Below are positions 53,973-62,822 of a DNA stretch of 64,000 bases, one piece after another. The notes below the pieces were generated by a model. The model made no database searches, was not told the DNA's origin, and saw nothing but the letters and a program-made list of their open reading frames with translations. The translations under genes and the position numbers were made by a program. The stretch lies in assembly GCF_037688875.1 (NCBI RefSeq), contig NZ_JAWDIE010000005.1, positions 98,945-162,944 on the forward strand, given 5' to 3'. The number at the start of each line of letters is the position of its first letter. Within the stretch, counting starts at the first letter, position 1. This stretch comes from Amphibiibacter pelophylacis (lineage in GTDB: Bacteria; Pseudomonadota; Gammaproteobacteria; Burkholderiales; Burkholderiaceae_C).

Positions 53973-54274
53973 TTTCTTTGGGACATTTCCTGTCGCTGGG
54001 CGCGGCGCTGTTTGCGCTGTCGGTCGTTGGTATTTTCCTGAACCGCCGCAACCTGATCGTGCTGCTGATGGCCATCGAGCTGATGCTACTGGCGGTCAAC
54101 ATGAATTTCATTGCCTTTTCGCATTTCAATGGTGATATGGCGGGGCAGGTGTTCGTGTTTTTCATTCTCACGGTGGCGGCGGCGGAATCGGCCATCGGTC
54201 TGGCGATTCTGGTGGTGCTGTTCCGCAACCGCTCGACGGTGGACATCAGCGAGCTCGATTCCCTCAAGGGCTAA
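53969..54274 (+). CDS. nuoK: NuoK, complex I membrane subunit
   Basis: Three-helix MrpC-like subunit of 101 residues. The conserved membrane glutamates are present in LLMAIELMLLAVNMNFIAF and VAAAESAIGLAILVVLFRNR, and take part in proton transfer. The start overlaps the nuoJ stop; nuoL follows after 12 bp. Confidence 0.98.
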   Translation: MISLGHFLSLGAALFALSVVGIFLNRRNLIVLLMAIELMLLAVNMNFIAFSHFNGDMAGQVFVFFILTVAAAESAIGLAILVVLFRNRSTVDISELDSLKG

Positions 54275-54286
54275 ACAGGCACAAGC

Positions 54287-56293
54287 ATGGATCACGCACA
54301 ACTCTCTCCGGGCCTGCTGCTCTTTGTGGCTCTGGCGCCTCTGGCCGGGGCCATTCTGGCGGGCTTTTTCGGTAAAACCCTGGGCCGCACCACCAGCCAT
54401 CGCATCACCATACTGGGTGTGGCATTGTCTTTTCTGGCGTCGGCCTACGTGTTCAAACAGGTGGCCTTTGCGGGCGCGAGTTTCAACGGCACCATTTACG
54501 AATGGATGAAGGTCGGCGGCATCACCATGGAAGTCGGCTTCCAGGTCGATAGCCTGACGGCTATGATGATGTGCGTGGTGACTTTCGTGTCGCTGATGGT
54601 GCACATCTACACCATCGGGTATATGGAAGAGGATGACGGCTACCAGCGTTTCTTCGCCTACATCTCGCTGTTCACTTTCTCGATGCTTATGCTGGTCATG
54701 AGCAACAACCTGCTGCAGCTTTTCTTTGGCTGGGAAGCGGTGGGTCTGGTGTCATACCTGCTGATCGGTTTCTGGTATAAGAAGGAAACCGCCATTTTCG
54801 CCAATCTGAAGGCCTTTCTGGTGAACCGGGTGGGAGATTTCGGTTTTATTCTGGGCATTGGCCTGCTGGTGTATGCCACGGGCAGCCTGAATTACTCGGA
54901 AATCTTTGCGCAAAAAGACAAGCTGGCGACACTGATTTTCCCCGGCACCGAATGGATGTTGCTGACTGTCGCCTGCCTGTGCCTGTTTGTGGGTGCCATG
55001 GGCAAATCGGCGCAGTTCCCGCTGCATGTGTGGCTGCCGGATTCCATGGAAGGCCCGACGCCCATTTCGGCGCTGATTCACGCGGCGACCATGGTCACGG
55101 CGGGCATATTCATGGTGTCGCGCATGTCGCCGCTGTTTGAGCTGAGTGATACGGCCCTGAGCTTCATGATGATCATAGGCGCTATCACCGCGCTCTTCAT
55201 GGGTTTCCTGGGCGTGATCCAGAACGACATCAAGCGTGTGGTGGCCTATTCCACGCTGTCGCAGCTCGGTTATATGACGGTGGCGCTGGGCGCTTCGGCC
55301 TATCCGGTGGCGGTGTTTCACCTGATGACGCACGCGTTCTTCAAGGCGCTGCTTTTCCTGGGGGCGGGCTCGGTGATTATCGGCATGCACCACAACCAGG
55401 ACATGCGTTATATGGGGGGGCTGCGCAAATACATGCCCATCACCTGGATTACGTCGCTGGTGGGGTCGCTCGCCCTGATCGGTGTGCCCTTCCTGTCGGG
55501 TTTCTATTCCAAGGACAGCATCATCGAAGCGGTGCACCTGTCCACGCTGCCAGGGTCGGGCTTTGCCAGCTTTGCGGTCACAGCCAGCGTATTTGTCACG
55601 GCGCTGTATTCCTTCCGCATGTATTTCCTGGTCTTCCATGGCGAAGAGCGTTATCACCTGGCGCCGCATGACGACCATCACCACAACGATCACGGGCATG
55701 GCCACGCCGCCAAACCGCACGAATCGCCCTGGGTGGTGACGCTGCCGCTGGTGCTGTTGGCGATTCCGTCGGTGCTGATTGGTTTTATGACCATTTCCGG
55801 CATGCTCTACAGCGATTTCTTCAAGGGCGTGATCAGTATTGACGCCGCGCGCCATCCGGCGCTCGCCACGCTGGCTGAAGAATTCCACGGCCCGGTGGCC
55901 ATGGCCCTGCACAGCGTGACCACGCTGCCGTTCTGGTTGACTCTGGCAGGTGTCGGCGTGGCTTACTGGTTTTATATGCTGCAGCCGTCGATTCCGAAAG
56001 CGATCTACAACAACTTCCGCTGGCTGCACACGCTGCTGGACAACAAGTACTACCTGGACGCTTTCAACGAGAAAGTGCTCGCCGCGGGAGCGCGCGGCAT
56101 CGGCCGGGCGTTCTGGAAGGGTGGCGATGCGGCCCTGATTGATGGCGTGCTGGTCAACGGTTCGGCCCGCACAGTGGGTCTGTTCTCCCTGCTGGTGCAG
56201 CAGGCGCAAAACGGCCGTCTGTACCGCTACGCCTGGGTGATGTCGCTGGCGGTGCTGGTGCTGCTGACCTGGCAGCTGTGGCCCTACCTCTGA
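54287..56293 (+). CDS. nuoL: NuoL, complex I antiporter-like subunit
   Basis: Distal proton-pumping subunit with the long lateral helix. The 668 residues show FFGWEAVGLVSYLLIGFWYK (key Glu), AMGKSAQFPLHVWLPDSMEG (key Lys), ALIHAATMVTAGIFMVSRMS, and NDIKRVVAYSTLSQLGYM. A very His-rich loop (about residues 460-482; DDHHHNDHGHGHAAKPH) lies between helices and could bind metal. A 60-bp gap with a hairpin separates it from nuoM. Confidence 0.97.
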   Translation: MDHAQLSPGLLLFVALAPLAGAILAGFFGKTLGRTTSHRITILGVALSFLASAYVFKQVAFAGASFNGTIYEWMKVGGITMEVGFQVDSLTAMMMCVVTFVSLMVHIYTIGYMEEDDGYQRFFAYISLFTFSMLMLVMSNNLLQLFFGWEAVGLVSYLLIGFWYKKETAIFANLKAFLVNRVGDFGFILGIGLLVYATGSLNYSEIFAQKDKLATLIFPGTEWMLLTVACLCLFVGAMGKSAQFPLHVWLPDSMEGPTPISALIHAATMVTAGIFMVSRMSPLFELSDTALSFMMIIGAITALFMGFLGVIQNDIKRVVAYSTLSQLGYMTVALGASAYPVAVFHLMTHAFFKALLFLGAGSVIIGMHHNQDMRYMGGLRKYMPITWITSLVGSLALIGVPFLSGFYSKDSIIEAVHLSTLPGSGFASFAVTASVFVTALYSFRMYFLVFHGEERYHLAPHDDHHHNDHGHGHAAKPHESPWVVTLPLVLLAIPSVLIGFMTISGMLYSDFFKGVISIDAARHPALATLAEEFHGPVAMALHSVTTLPFWLTLAGVGVAYWFYMLQPSIPKAIYNNFRWLHTLLDNKYYLDAFNEKVLAAGARGIGRAFWKGGDAALIDGVLVNGSARTVGLFSLLVQQAQNGRLYRYAWVMSLAVLVLLTWQLWPYL

Positions 56294-56297
56294 CCGT

Positions 56298-56320
56298 GAG
56301 CCCGGACGCGGTCCGGGTTC
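56298..56320 (+). other. Intra-operon hairpin between nuoL and nuoM
   Basis: GAGCCCGGAC (56298-56307) pairs with GTCCGGGTTC (56311-56320) across a 3-base loop, with one G-T pair, 4 bp after the nuoL stop. No T run follows, so it is probably an mRNA processing or stability element, or a weak attenuator, rather than a terminator. Confidence 0.5.
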
Positions 56321-56353
56321 CTGTGAATATCCTGTTACAAGGTTGAATCCATC

Positions 56354-57823
56354 ATGGGTTTGTTGAGTTTGTCGATTTGGACGCCAGTGGTCTTCGGGCT
56401 GCTGCTGCTGGTGCTGGGACAGCGACTGGGTCCTTCCACGTCGCGTTGGCTGGCGCTGGCCGGGTCCGTGGTGGCTTTCCTGGTGACGATACCGGTCTAT
56501 ACCGGTTTTGATACCAGCAGTGCGGCCATGCAGTTCACTGAGCAGGCCGTCTGGATTGCGCCACTCAATATCTACTACAGCCTGGGAGTAGACGGCATTT
56601 CCATGTGGTTTGTGCTGCTGACGGCTTTTATCACCATACTGGTCGTCGCGGCGGGCTGGGAAGTGATCCAGGATCGCGTGCACGTTTACATGGGCGCATT
56701 CCTTGTGCTGTCGGGCCTGATGATCGGCGTGTTCTGCGCGCTGGATGGTCTTCTGTTCTACGTGTTTTTCGAAGCCACGCTGATCCCCATGTACATCCTG
56801 ATCGGGGTGTGGGGCGGTCCGCGCCGGGTGTATGCGGCCTTCAAGTTCTTTCTGTACACGCTGCTGGGCTCTCTGCTGATGCTGGTGGCCCTGCTTTACC
56901 TCTACACGCAGTCGGGCAGTTTCTCGATTCTGGACTGGCACCGTCTGCCGCTGGGCATGTCGGCGCAAAGCTGGCTGTTCTTTGCCTTCCTGGCGGCATT
57001 CAGCGTGAAGGTGCCGATGTGGCCGGTGCACACCTGGCTGCCCGATGCCCACGTCGAGGCGCCCACGGGTGGCTCCATGGTGCTGGCGGCGATCATGCTC
57101 AAGCTGGGCGCTTACGGTTTCCTGCGGTTCTCGCTGCCGATTGCACCCGACGCCAGCCACCACTTTGCGCCGCTGATTATTGTGATGTCCATCGTCGCGG
57201 TGATCTATATTGGCCTGGTGGCGATTGTGCAGAAGGATATGAAAAAGCTGGTGGCTTATTCGTCCGTCGCGCACATGGGTTTTGTGACCTTGGGTTTCTT
57301 CATATTCAATCCGCTGGGCGTGTCGGGCGGTATTGTGCAGATGGTGTCGCACGGCTTTGTGTCGGCCGCGATGTTCTTCTGTATTGGCGTGCTTTATGAT
57401 CGCGTGCATTCCCGCGAGATTGCCGATTACGGGGGTGTCGTTAATGTGATGCCCAAATTTGCGGCTTTTGCGCTTTTCTTCTCGATGGCCAACAGCGGGC
57501 TGCCCGCCACCGCCGGTTTCGTCGGCGAATGGATGGTGATTCTGGGCAGCGTGCAGCACAACTTCTGGCTGGGTCTGCTGGCTGCCACGGCACTGATTCT
57601 GGGCGCGTCTTATTCCCTGTGGATGTACAAGCGCGTTTACCTGGGTGATGTCAAGCACAAGCATGTGCGCGAGCTGGTGGACATCAACGGCCGTGAATTC
57701 GCCATTCTGGCGGTGCTGGCGGTGGCCACGCTTTACATGGGCCTGTACCCCAAACCTTTCACGGACGTGATGGAGCCCTCGGTGGCCCAGCTGCTCAAGC
57801 ATGTCGCGACCTCCAAACTCTGA
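56354..57823 (+). CDS. nuoM: NuoM, complex I antiporter-like subunit
   Basis: Central proton-pumping subunit. The 489 residues contain FYVFFEATLIPMYILIGVWG (key Glu), LAAFSVKVPMWPVHTWLPDA (key Lys), APTGGSMVLAAIMLKLGAYG, and VQKDMKKLVAYSSVAHMGFV. Fourteen helices are expected and the length is standard. nuoN follows after 43 bp. Confidence 0.97.
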   Translation: MGLLSLSIWTPVVFGLLLLVLGQRLGPSTSRWLALAGSVVAFLVTIPVYTGFDTSSAAMQFTEQAVWIAPLNIYYSLGVDGISMWFVLLTAFITILVVAAGWEVIQDRVHVYMGAFLVLSGLMIGVFCALDGLLFYVFFEATLIPMYILIGVWGGPRRVYAAFKFFLYTLLGSLLMLVALLYLYTQSGSFSILDWHRLPLGMSAQSWLFFAFLAAFSVKVPMWPVHTWLPDAHVEAPTGGSMVLAAIMLKLGAYGFLRFSLPIAPDASHHFAPLIIVMSIVAVIYIGLVAIVQKDMKKLVAYSSVAHMGFVTLGFFIFNPLGVSGGIVQMVSHGFVSAAMFFCIGVLYDRVHSREIADYGGVVNVMPKFAAFALFFSMANSGLPATAGFVGEWMVILGSVQHNFWLGLLAATALILGASYSLWMYKRVYLGDVKHKHVRELVDINGREFAILAVLAVATLYMGLYPKPFTDVMEPSVAQLLKHVATSKL

Positions 57824-57866
57824 GCCTTTGGGCCTTCAGCGAACTAACTCCGGACGATAGCCACTC

Positions 57867-59372
57867 ATGAATGCTCCGCTCCCTCTGAACTGGCTGGGGG
57901 TCTACCCCGAGATCATCCTGCTGGTGATGATCTGTGTGATCCTGCTCAACGACCTTTTCCTGCCGCAGGGCAAGCGTCACTACACCTACTGGCTCAGTCA
58001 GGCGACGGTGGTGGTGGTCGGCCTGATGCACCTGAGCATGCTGGGCAAGGACGCCTATCCGGCCATGCAGGGCCTGGTGCAGTCGGACACGCTGGGCCAC
58101 TTCATGGCCTTTGCAGGCAGCGCCGCCACCTTTGTGACGCTGGCCTATTCGCGCCGCTACATCGCCACGCGCGAGATGTACACCGGCGAGTTCTACACCC
58201 TGAGCCTGCTGTCGCTGCTGGGCGTGAGCGTCATGGTCCAGGCCAGCCACTTCCTGACGATTTACGTCGGCCTTGAGCTGATGAGCCTTTCGCTGTACGC
58301 GATGACCGCGCTGCGCCGCGACCACGCCCGCAGCATCGAAGCCGCCATGAAGTACTTCGTGCTGGGTGCCATGGCCAGCGGCTTCCTGCTGTATGGCATG
58401 TCCATGATTTACGGCGCCACGGGGACGCTGTCCATCGAGCAGGTCTTCCAGACGCTGCAGGGCGGTGCTGTGCAGCATCCGGGCGTGATGACGCTGGGCC
58501 TGGTCTTCATCGTGGCGGGACTGGCTTTCAAGCTGGGCGCTGCCCCCTTCCACATGTGGGTGCCAGACGTTTACCACGGCGCGCCGACCAGCATCACCCT
58601 GATGATTGCGGCCGCGCCCAAGCTGGCTGCGTTTGCGGTCACGGTGCGTCTGCTGCTGGGCGGCCTGATGGCCTACGCCGAGCACTGGCAGCAGATGATG
58701 ATGGTGCTGGCTGTGCTGTCCATGATCATTGGCAATGTGGCCGCCATTGCGCAGAGCAATCTCAAGCGCATGCTGGCCTACTCCACCATCGGTCAGATGG
58801 GCTTCATGCTGCTGGGCCTCACTCCCATGGTGGTGGGTGGGGGCACGCAATTCGCTGCGGCGGGCGCCAGTTCCGCCCTGTTTTACCTGGTCGCCTACGT
58901 GATGACGACGCTGGGTACTTTTGGCCTGATTTTGTGGCTGTCGGGCGAATCGTTCGAATCGGAAGAAATCGCCGATCTGTCGGGCCTGTTCAAGCGCTCC
59001 CCGGCGCTGGGTGCTGTGATGATTCTCTTCCTGCTGTCCCTCGCGGGCATTCCGCCGACGGTGGGTTTTTACGCCAAGATGTCGGTGCTGCAGGTGCTGG
59101 TCAGCACGGGCAATCCGCTGTACGTGACGCTGGCGGTGGTGGGCGTGCTGCTGTCTCTGGTCGCGGCCTTTTATTACCTGCGCGTCATCAAGGTCATGTA
59201 CTTTGACGCCCCGCCAGAAGGTGCGGCCACGGTCTGCCCCAGTGGCACACTGGGTCTGCCCGGTGCGCTGCTGGCCATCAATGGCGTGCTGGTGATCGCC
59301 ATGGGCATTTTCCCCGGCTGGCTGATTGGTATGAGTCGCAGCGCCATCGCAGCGCTGGGTCTGGCCGGCTGA
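57867..59372 (+). CDS. nuoN: NuoN, complex I antiporter-like subunit
   Basis: Third antiporter-like proton-pumping subunit, last gene of the nuo operon. The 501 residues contain IYVGLELMSLSLYAMTALRR, AMKYFVLGAMASGFLLYGMS, LAFKLGAAPFHMWVPDVYHG (key Lys), and NLKRMLAYSTIGQMGFMLLG. A DUF2818 gene, which I recall as common after nuoN in Burkholderiales, is not present; a terminator follows at once. Confidence 0.97.
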   Translation: MNAPLPLNWLGVYPEIILLVMICVILLNDLFLPQGKRHYTYWLSQATVVVVGLMHLSMLGKDAYPAMQGLVQSDTLGHFMAFAGSAATFVTLAYSRRYIATREMYTGEFYTLSLLSLLGVSVMVQASHFLTIYVGLELMSLSLYAMTALRRDHARSIEAAMKYFVLGAMASGFLLYGMSMIYGATGTLSIEQVFQTLQGGAVQHPGVMTLGLVFIVAGLAFKLGAAPFHMWVPDVYHGAPTSITLMIAAAPKLAAFAVTVRLLLGGLMAYAEHWQQMMMVLAVLSMIIGNVAAIAQSNLKRMLAYSTIGQMGFMLLGLTPMVVGGGTQFAAAGASSALFYLVAYVMTTLGTFGLILWLSGESFESEEIADLSGLFKRSPALGAVMILFLLSLAGIPPTVGFYAKMSVLQVLVSTGNPLYVTLAVVGVLLSLVAAFYYLRVIKVMYFDAPPEGAATVCPSGTLGLPGALLAINGVLVIAMGIFPGWLIGMSRSAIAALGLAG

Positions 59373-59375
59373 GGG

Positions 59376-59403
59376 GAAAGTCGTGAACTGATTCACGACT
59401 TTC
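59376..59403 (+). terminator. Terminator of the nuo operon
   Basis: A perfect 12-bp stem (GAAAGTCGTGAA at 59376-59387, complement at 59392-59403) with a CTGA loop, 3 bp after the nuoN stop and followed by the pyrimidine-rich TTCCTGC. The T tract is short, so efficiency may be moderate. Confidence 0.75.
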
Positions 59404-59506
59404 TTCCTGCAAAAGACGTAAACAGACCCATTCAGCCTCAAGTGACGGCCTGATCCGCCGATCTCCATTCATTGGCCCTTGCCTGTGCAGAGGGCGCCTG
59501 GAGTGA

Positions 59507-62500
59507 ATGATGGATCAAGCTGGAAAAACGACCCGGTTGCGCCTGCTGCGCGCCCATGGCCTCTCCCTGATGGCGTTGCTGGTGCTGTCGGCCTGCGGGG
59601 GCGGCGGTGGAGGTTCCACCGCGACCCCGCCGACATCCTCACCCCCGCCGACCCCGTCAACGGTTCCTGCCGACACGTCGGGCGGCAGCAACGTCGCCCC
59701 GGTGGATGGCCTCAGCAACATCGATGTCACGCCCTCGGCCCAGACCGTTTCGCTGAGCTGGGCCCCTGTCACCGGCAGTGCGCTCTACCGCGTCTACCGG
59801 CTGGACAACGCCGCGGCCCTTGTTGAAGGGGGCGATGTGTCTTCCGAGGCCTTGGCCCCGGTGCGCAGGGAAATCTGCCAGACCTCGGAAACCAGCTGTG
59901 TCGATGGTGTGGATCAGCCGCTGGCCGAAAACAGCACCTACCGCTATGTGGTCGAGGCCCTGAAGAACGATGGCGCGCTCATCACCACCAACACCACGGT
60001 GCAGGCCAGCACGCTCGGCCGCGACGTGACGCCTGACAGCTCGCCCGAGCTGGCCGAAGCGGCCGTGGCCAGCGCCAGCAGCCTGCGCCTGCGCTGGAAC
60101 GCCGTGCGAGGCGCCAGTTATTACGTCATTTCTGGCGGGAATTTCCCCGGACAGAAAAAAGTTGTCGGCACCAGCGTGGTCGATACCGGGCTGGATCCCT
60201 CGGTGGCTTACACCTACCGCCTCAAGGCCTGCAACGCGCTGGACGTGTGCACCACGCCGGTGTCTGTCACGGTGAACTCGCAAGGTTCCAGGATCACTGT
60301 GCCCGCCGCACCCAGCCCGGTGCTGGGTCAGGCCTACGCCAACAGCCTGGGCCTGACCTGGCGCCCGGTGGCCTGGGCGCAGAGCTACCGCATCAGCCGC
60401 GATGGCGCTGAAGTCGCCCGCGATCTGACTGCCACGTCCTACACCGACACCGGCCTGGAATCCGGCACCGGCTACAGCTACACGCTCCAGGCCTGCAACA
60501 GCCTGGGCTGCTCGCCGCAGAGCGCACCGCTCAAGGTCAGCACCGTGGTGGTTTACCGGGTGAGCGCCACCGTATCGGGCCTGGACACCACGCGCAGCGG
60601 GGCCGACCTGTCGGTCAGCGTCACGCTGGGCAACCGCAACGAAGTCCTGACCCTGACCGACGGCCGCAACATGCTGGGTGCGGTGGCGGCTGGCAGCACT
60701 TACTCGCTGCGCATCCTGCGCCAGCCCGTCAACGGCCAGAGCTGTGTGGTCACCACGCCGGGCCTGCGCACCGCCACCAGCGGTGTCAACGAGGCGGGCA
60801 TCAACTGCCAGACGACCGTCGCCCTGTCTTACCCGCAGTCCAGCCTGACCCTGCCGTTCACGCTGGGCGTCAGCCAGGCCGCACCGCAGAGCCCCGAAGT
60901 GCGTGTGGGCACCACGGTGCTGTCGCCGCCGCCTGCCACTGGCTGGGCTTACGCCAGCAGCAACCCCGCTGTGGTGAAGGTGGGCGGCGATGGGGCGCTG
61001 GTTCCGGTCGCTCCTGGCAACGCGCAGATCAGCGCGACCTTGGACACTGACGGGTTCACGTCGGGCGGCAAGGCGGCGGTCTACAACGTGACCATCGCCC
61101 CACTGCCGACCCCCAATTCGTCGGATGCCCGTCCGGCATCGGAAACCGTGGCCGTGTCGCGCCTGGATCTGACCCAGATCTACGCGCAGGAGCCGGGCAG
61201 CCCCTACGAGGTCATCGTGCCGGGCCGCCAGCTGATGGTGCGCGTCTACCTGAAATCGGCCACGGCCAGTCCGGTGGCGCCGCCCGCCATGACGCTGACG
61301 GCCACGGGGCCTGACGGCAGCACGACGCAGTCCCTGCCCATGGTCTGCCCCACCGCAGTGCCGGGCTCCGACAGCACGCCCGACATCTACTCGAAGGCCG
61401 GGGCCTGCTACGCGGTGATCACGCAGCTGGATCTGGTGAAGAAGGGGATGCAGATCACCCTCGCCTCCCGGGATGGCAGCCTGGTGCGCACCATCACGCC
61501 CAAGGTCAACGACAAGAGCGTGATGAACATGCTGCTGGTGCCGGTGAAGGTGGAGTCGGACGTGGCCACGCTGCCCGACACCGCCGAGTACAGCCGCGCC
61601 ATTCTGCGCACCATGCCTTTCGCCACGGTGAAAATGGCCACGCGCGGGGTCTACACCTCAGAACTGAAGGCCGACGATGCCAAACTGTTTAACGCCACAC
61701 TGGGCGAACTGCGCAGCCTGAGCATCGCCGAAGGCGGCAAGCGTCACTGGTATGGCTTCATGCCCAAGTGGCTGCCGCTGGGGGGCGGCTCTTACCTGGC
61801 CGGTCTGGGTTACGTTGGCGGGAACGCCGGGGTGGCGGTTGGCATTGCCGGCGAGCGCACCTTCCTGCACGAAGTGGGCCACAACCTGAACCTGGGCCAC
61901 GCGCCCTGCGGCACGGCAGGCAGCGATCCGGTCTACGCCAGCGAAGCCTGGACAGGCTCCAGCAAAGGCCTGCTGAGCAGCACGCCCATTTTTGACAGCA
62001 GCGCCGGTGATTTCACCAACCCGCTGCTGGCCAGCGATGGCGGCAACACCGACATCATGGGCTACTGCAACGGCAAGTGGTTCTCGGAGTACGGCTACAA
62101 GAAAGCGGCCGACTACATCCAGAAGAACAGCAGCCAGAAATACGTCGCCCAGGGCGATGCCGGGGCGGTCACCACAGGCGATCCGGTGCTGTATGTGTCG
62201 GGCAGCATCGACACGGCGGGCGTGGTCAGCTTCGCCCCGACGCAGCTCTTCCAGGCCGGACGTGTCAGCCCCGATCAGGGCGACTACATCCTGCGCGTGC
62301 AGCTGCGCAGCGGCGCCGTGCTGGAGCAGCGCTTCCAGCCCGACATGCTGGGCGACGACGCCACGATGACGATGATGTTTGGCGTGACGATCCCGCGTGT
62401 GGACGACATCGCCCGCATGGACGTGATCTACGGCGGCAACCTGCTGGCCACCCAGCCGCCCAAGGCGGCGGCCACGGTAAACGCGCAGGCCACCAGCGGC

Positions 62501-62740
62501 CCCATCGCCACGCAGGTGCGCGTGGCCGGCAGCAGCATCGCCCTGAGCTGGGACAGCCGCCGCTGGCCCTGGGCCGCGCTGACGCACATCGCCCCCAGCG
62601 GTGAGCGCACCGCCCTGCTGGCCCGCGCCACACGCGGCCAGGCCAGCACTCCGCTGCCGTCTGATCTGCCGGCGGGCGGCAAGTGGGAGGTGTCGCTCAG
62701 CGACGGCCTGAACAGCCAGCTGCAGGTGCTGCCGCGCTGA
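59507..62740 (+). CDS. Lipoprotein with fibronectin-type modules and metzincin protease motif
   Basis: A large surface or secreted lipoprotein of 1077 residues. The signal peptide ends in the lipobox LSAC (Cys30), followed by a Gly run and a Pro/Thr/Ser linker. Three fibronectin-III-like modules follow (about 68-165, 175-255, 265-345; each with a W and a Y.Y core such as GYSYTLQACNSLG). Two beta-rich regions follow (about 350-535). The protease-like region has HEVGHNLNLGH (His788, Glu789, His792, His798) and a Met-turn candidate DIMGYC (Met851). A beta-rich C-terminus ends it. The ATG at 59510 fits the GGAG better than 59507. The substrate is unknown. It stands alone, flanked by terminators. 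Confidence 0.82.
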   Translation: MMDQAGKTTRLRLLRAHGLSLMALLVLSACGGGGGGSTATPPTSSPPPTPSTVPADTSGGSNVAPVDGLSNIDVTPSAQTVSLSWAPVTGSALYRVYRLDNAAALVEGGDVSSEALAPVRREICQTSETSCVDGVDQPLAENSTYRYVVEALKNDGALITTNTTVQASTLGRDVTPDSSPELAEAAVASASSLRLRWNAVRGASYYVISGGNFPGQKKVVGTSVVDTGLDPSVAYTYRLKACNALDVCTTPVSVTVNSQGSRITVPAAPSPVLGQAYANSLGLTWRPVAWAQSYRISRDGAEVARDLTATSYTDTGLESGTGYSYTLQACNSLGCSPQSAPLKVSTVVVYRVSATVSGLDTTRSGADLSVSVTLGNRNEVLTLTDGRNMLGAVAAGSTYSLRILRQPVNGQSCVVTTPGLRTATSGVNEAGINCQTTVALSYPQSSLTLPFTLGVSQAAPQSPEVRVGTTVLSPPPATGWAYASSNPAVVKVGGDGALVPVAPGNAQISATLDTDGFTSGGKAAVYNVTIAPLPTPNSSDARPASETVAVSRLDLTQIYAQEPGSPYEVIVPGRQLMVRVYLKSATASPVAPPAMTLTATGPDGSTTQSLPMVCPTAVPGSDSTPDIYSKAGACYAVITQLDLVKKGMQITLASRDGSLVRTITPKVNDKSVMNMLLVPVKVESDVATLPDTAEYSRAILRTMPFATVKMATRGVYTSELKADDAKLFNATLGELRSLSIAEGGKRHWYGFMPKWLPLGGGSYLAGLGYVGGNAGVAVGIAGERTFLHEVGHNLNLGHAPCGTAGSDPVYASEAWTGSSKGLLSSTPIFDSSAGDFTNPLLASDGGNTDIMGYCNGKWFSEYGYKKAADYIQKNSSQKYVAQGDAGAVTTGDPVLYVSGSIDTAGVVSFAPTQLFQAGRVSPDQGDYILRVQLRSGAVLEQRFQPDMLGDDATMTMMFGVTIPRVDDIARMDVIYGGNLLATQPPKAAATVNAQATSGPIATQVRVAGSSIALSWDSRRWPWAALTHIAPSGERTALLARATRGQASTPLPSDLPAGGKWEVSLSDGLNSQLQVLPR

Positions 62741-62759
62741 TCGGTCCGCCCTCAAGGCC

Positions 62760-62801
62760 AGCGGCCGCCCCTTGCTCTGGCAGGGGGCGGCCGCTTTTTT
62801 T
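62760..62801 (+). terminator. Rho-independent terminator
   Basis: A 12-bp GC-rich stem (AGCGGCCGCCCC at 62760-62771 with its complement at 62784-62795) followed by seven T residues, 19 bp after the stop of the metzincin lipoprotein gene. A classical strong terminator. Confidence 0.93.
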
Positions 62802-62822
62802 CGGGCGATGACATCCGGCCGA

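Noticed and set aside
52800..57800. Apparent lower GC and more T in third codon positions in nuoI-nuoM
   Set aside because: Seen by eye only, and in part explained by the hydrophobic content of membrane subunits; not evidence of transfer for core complex I genes.
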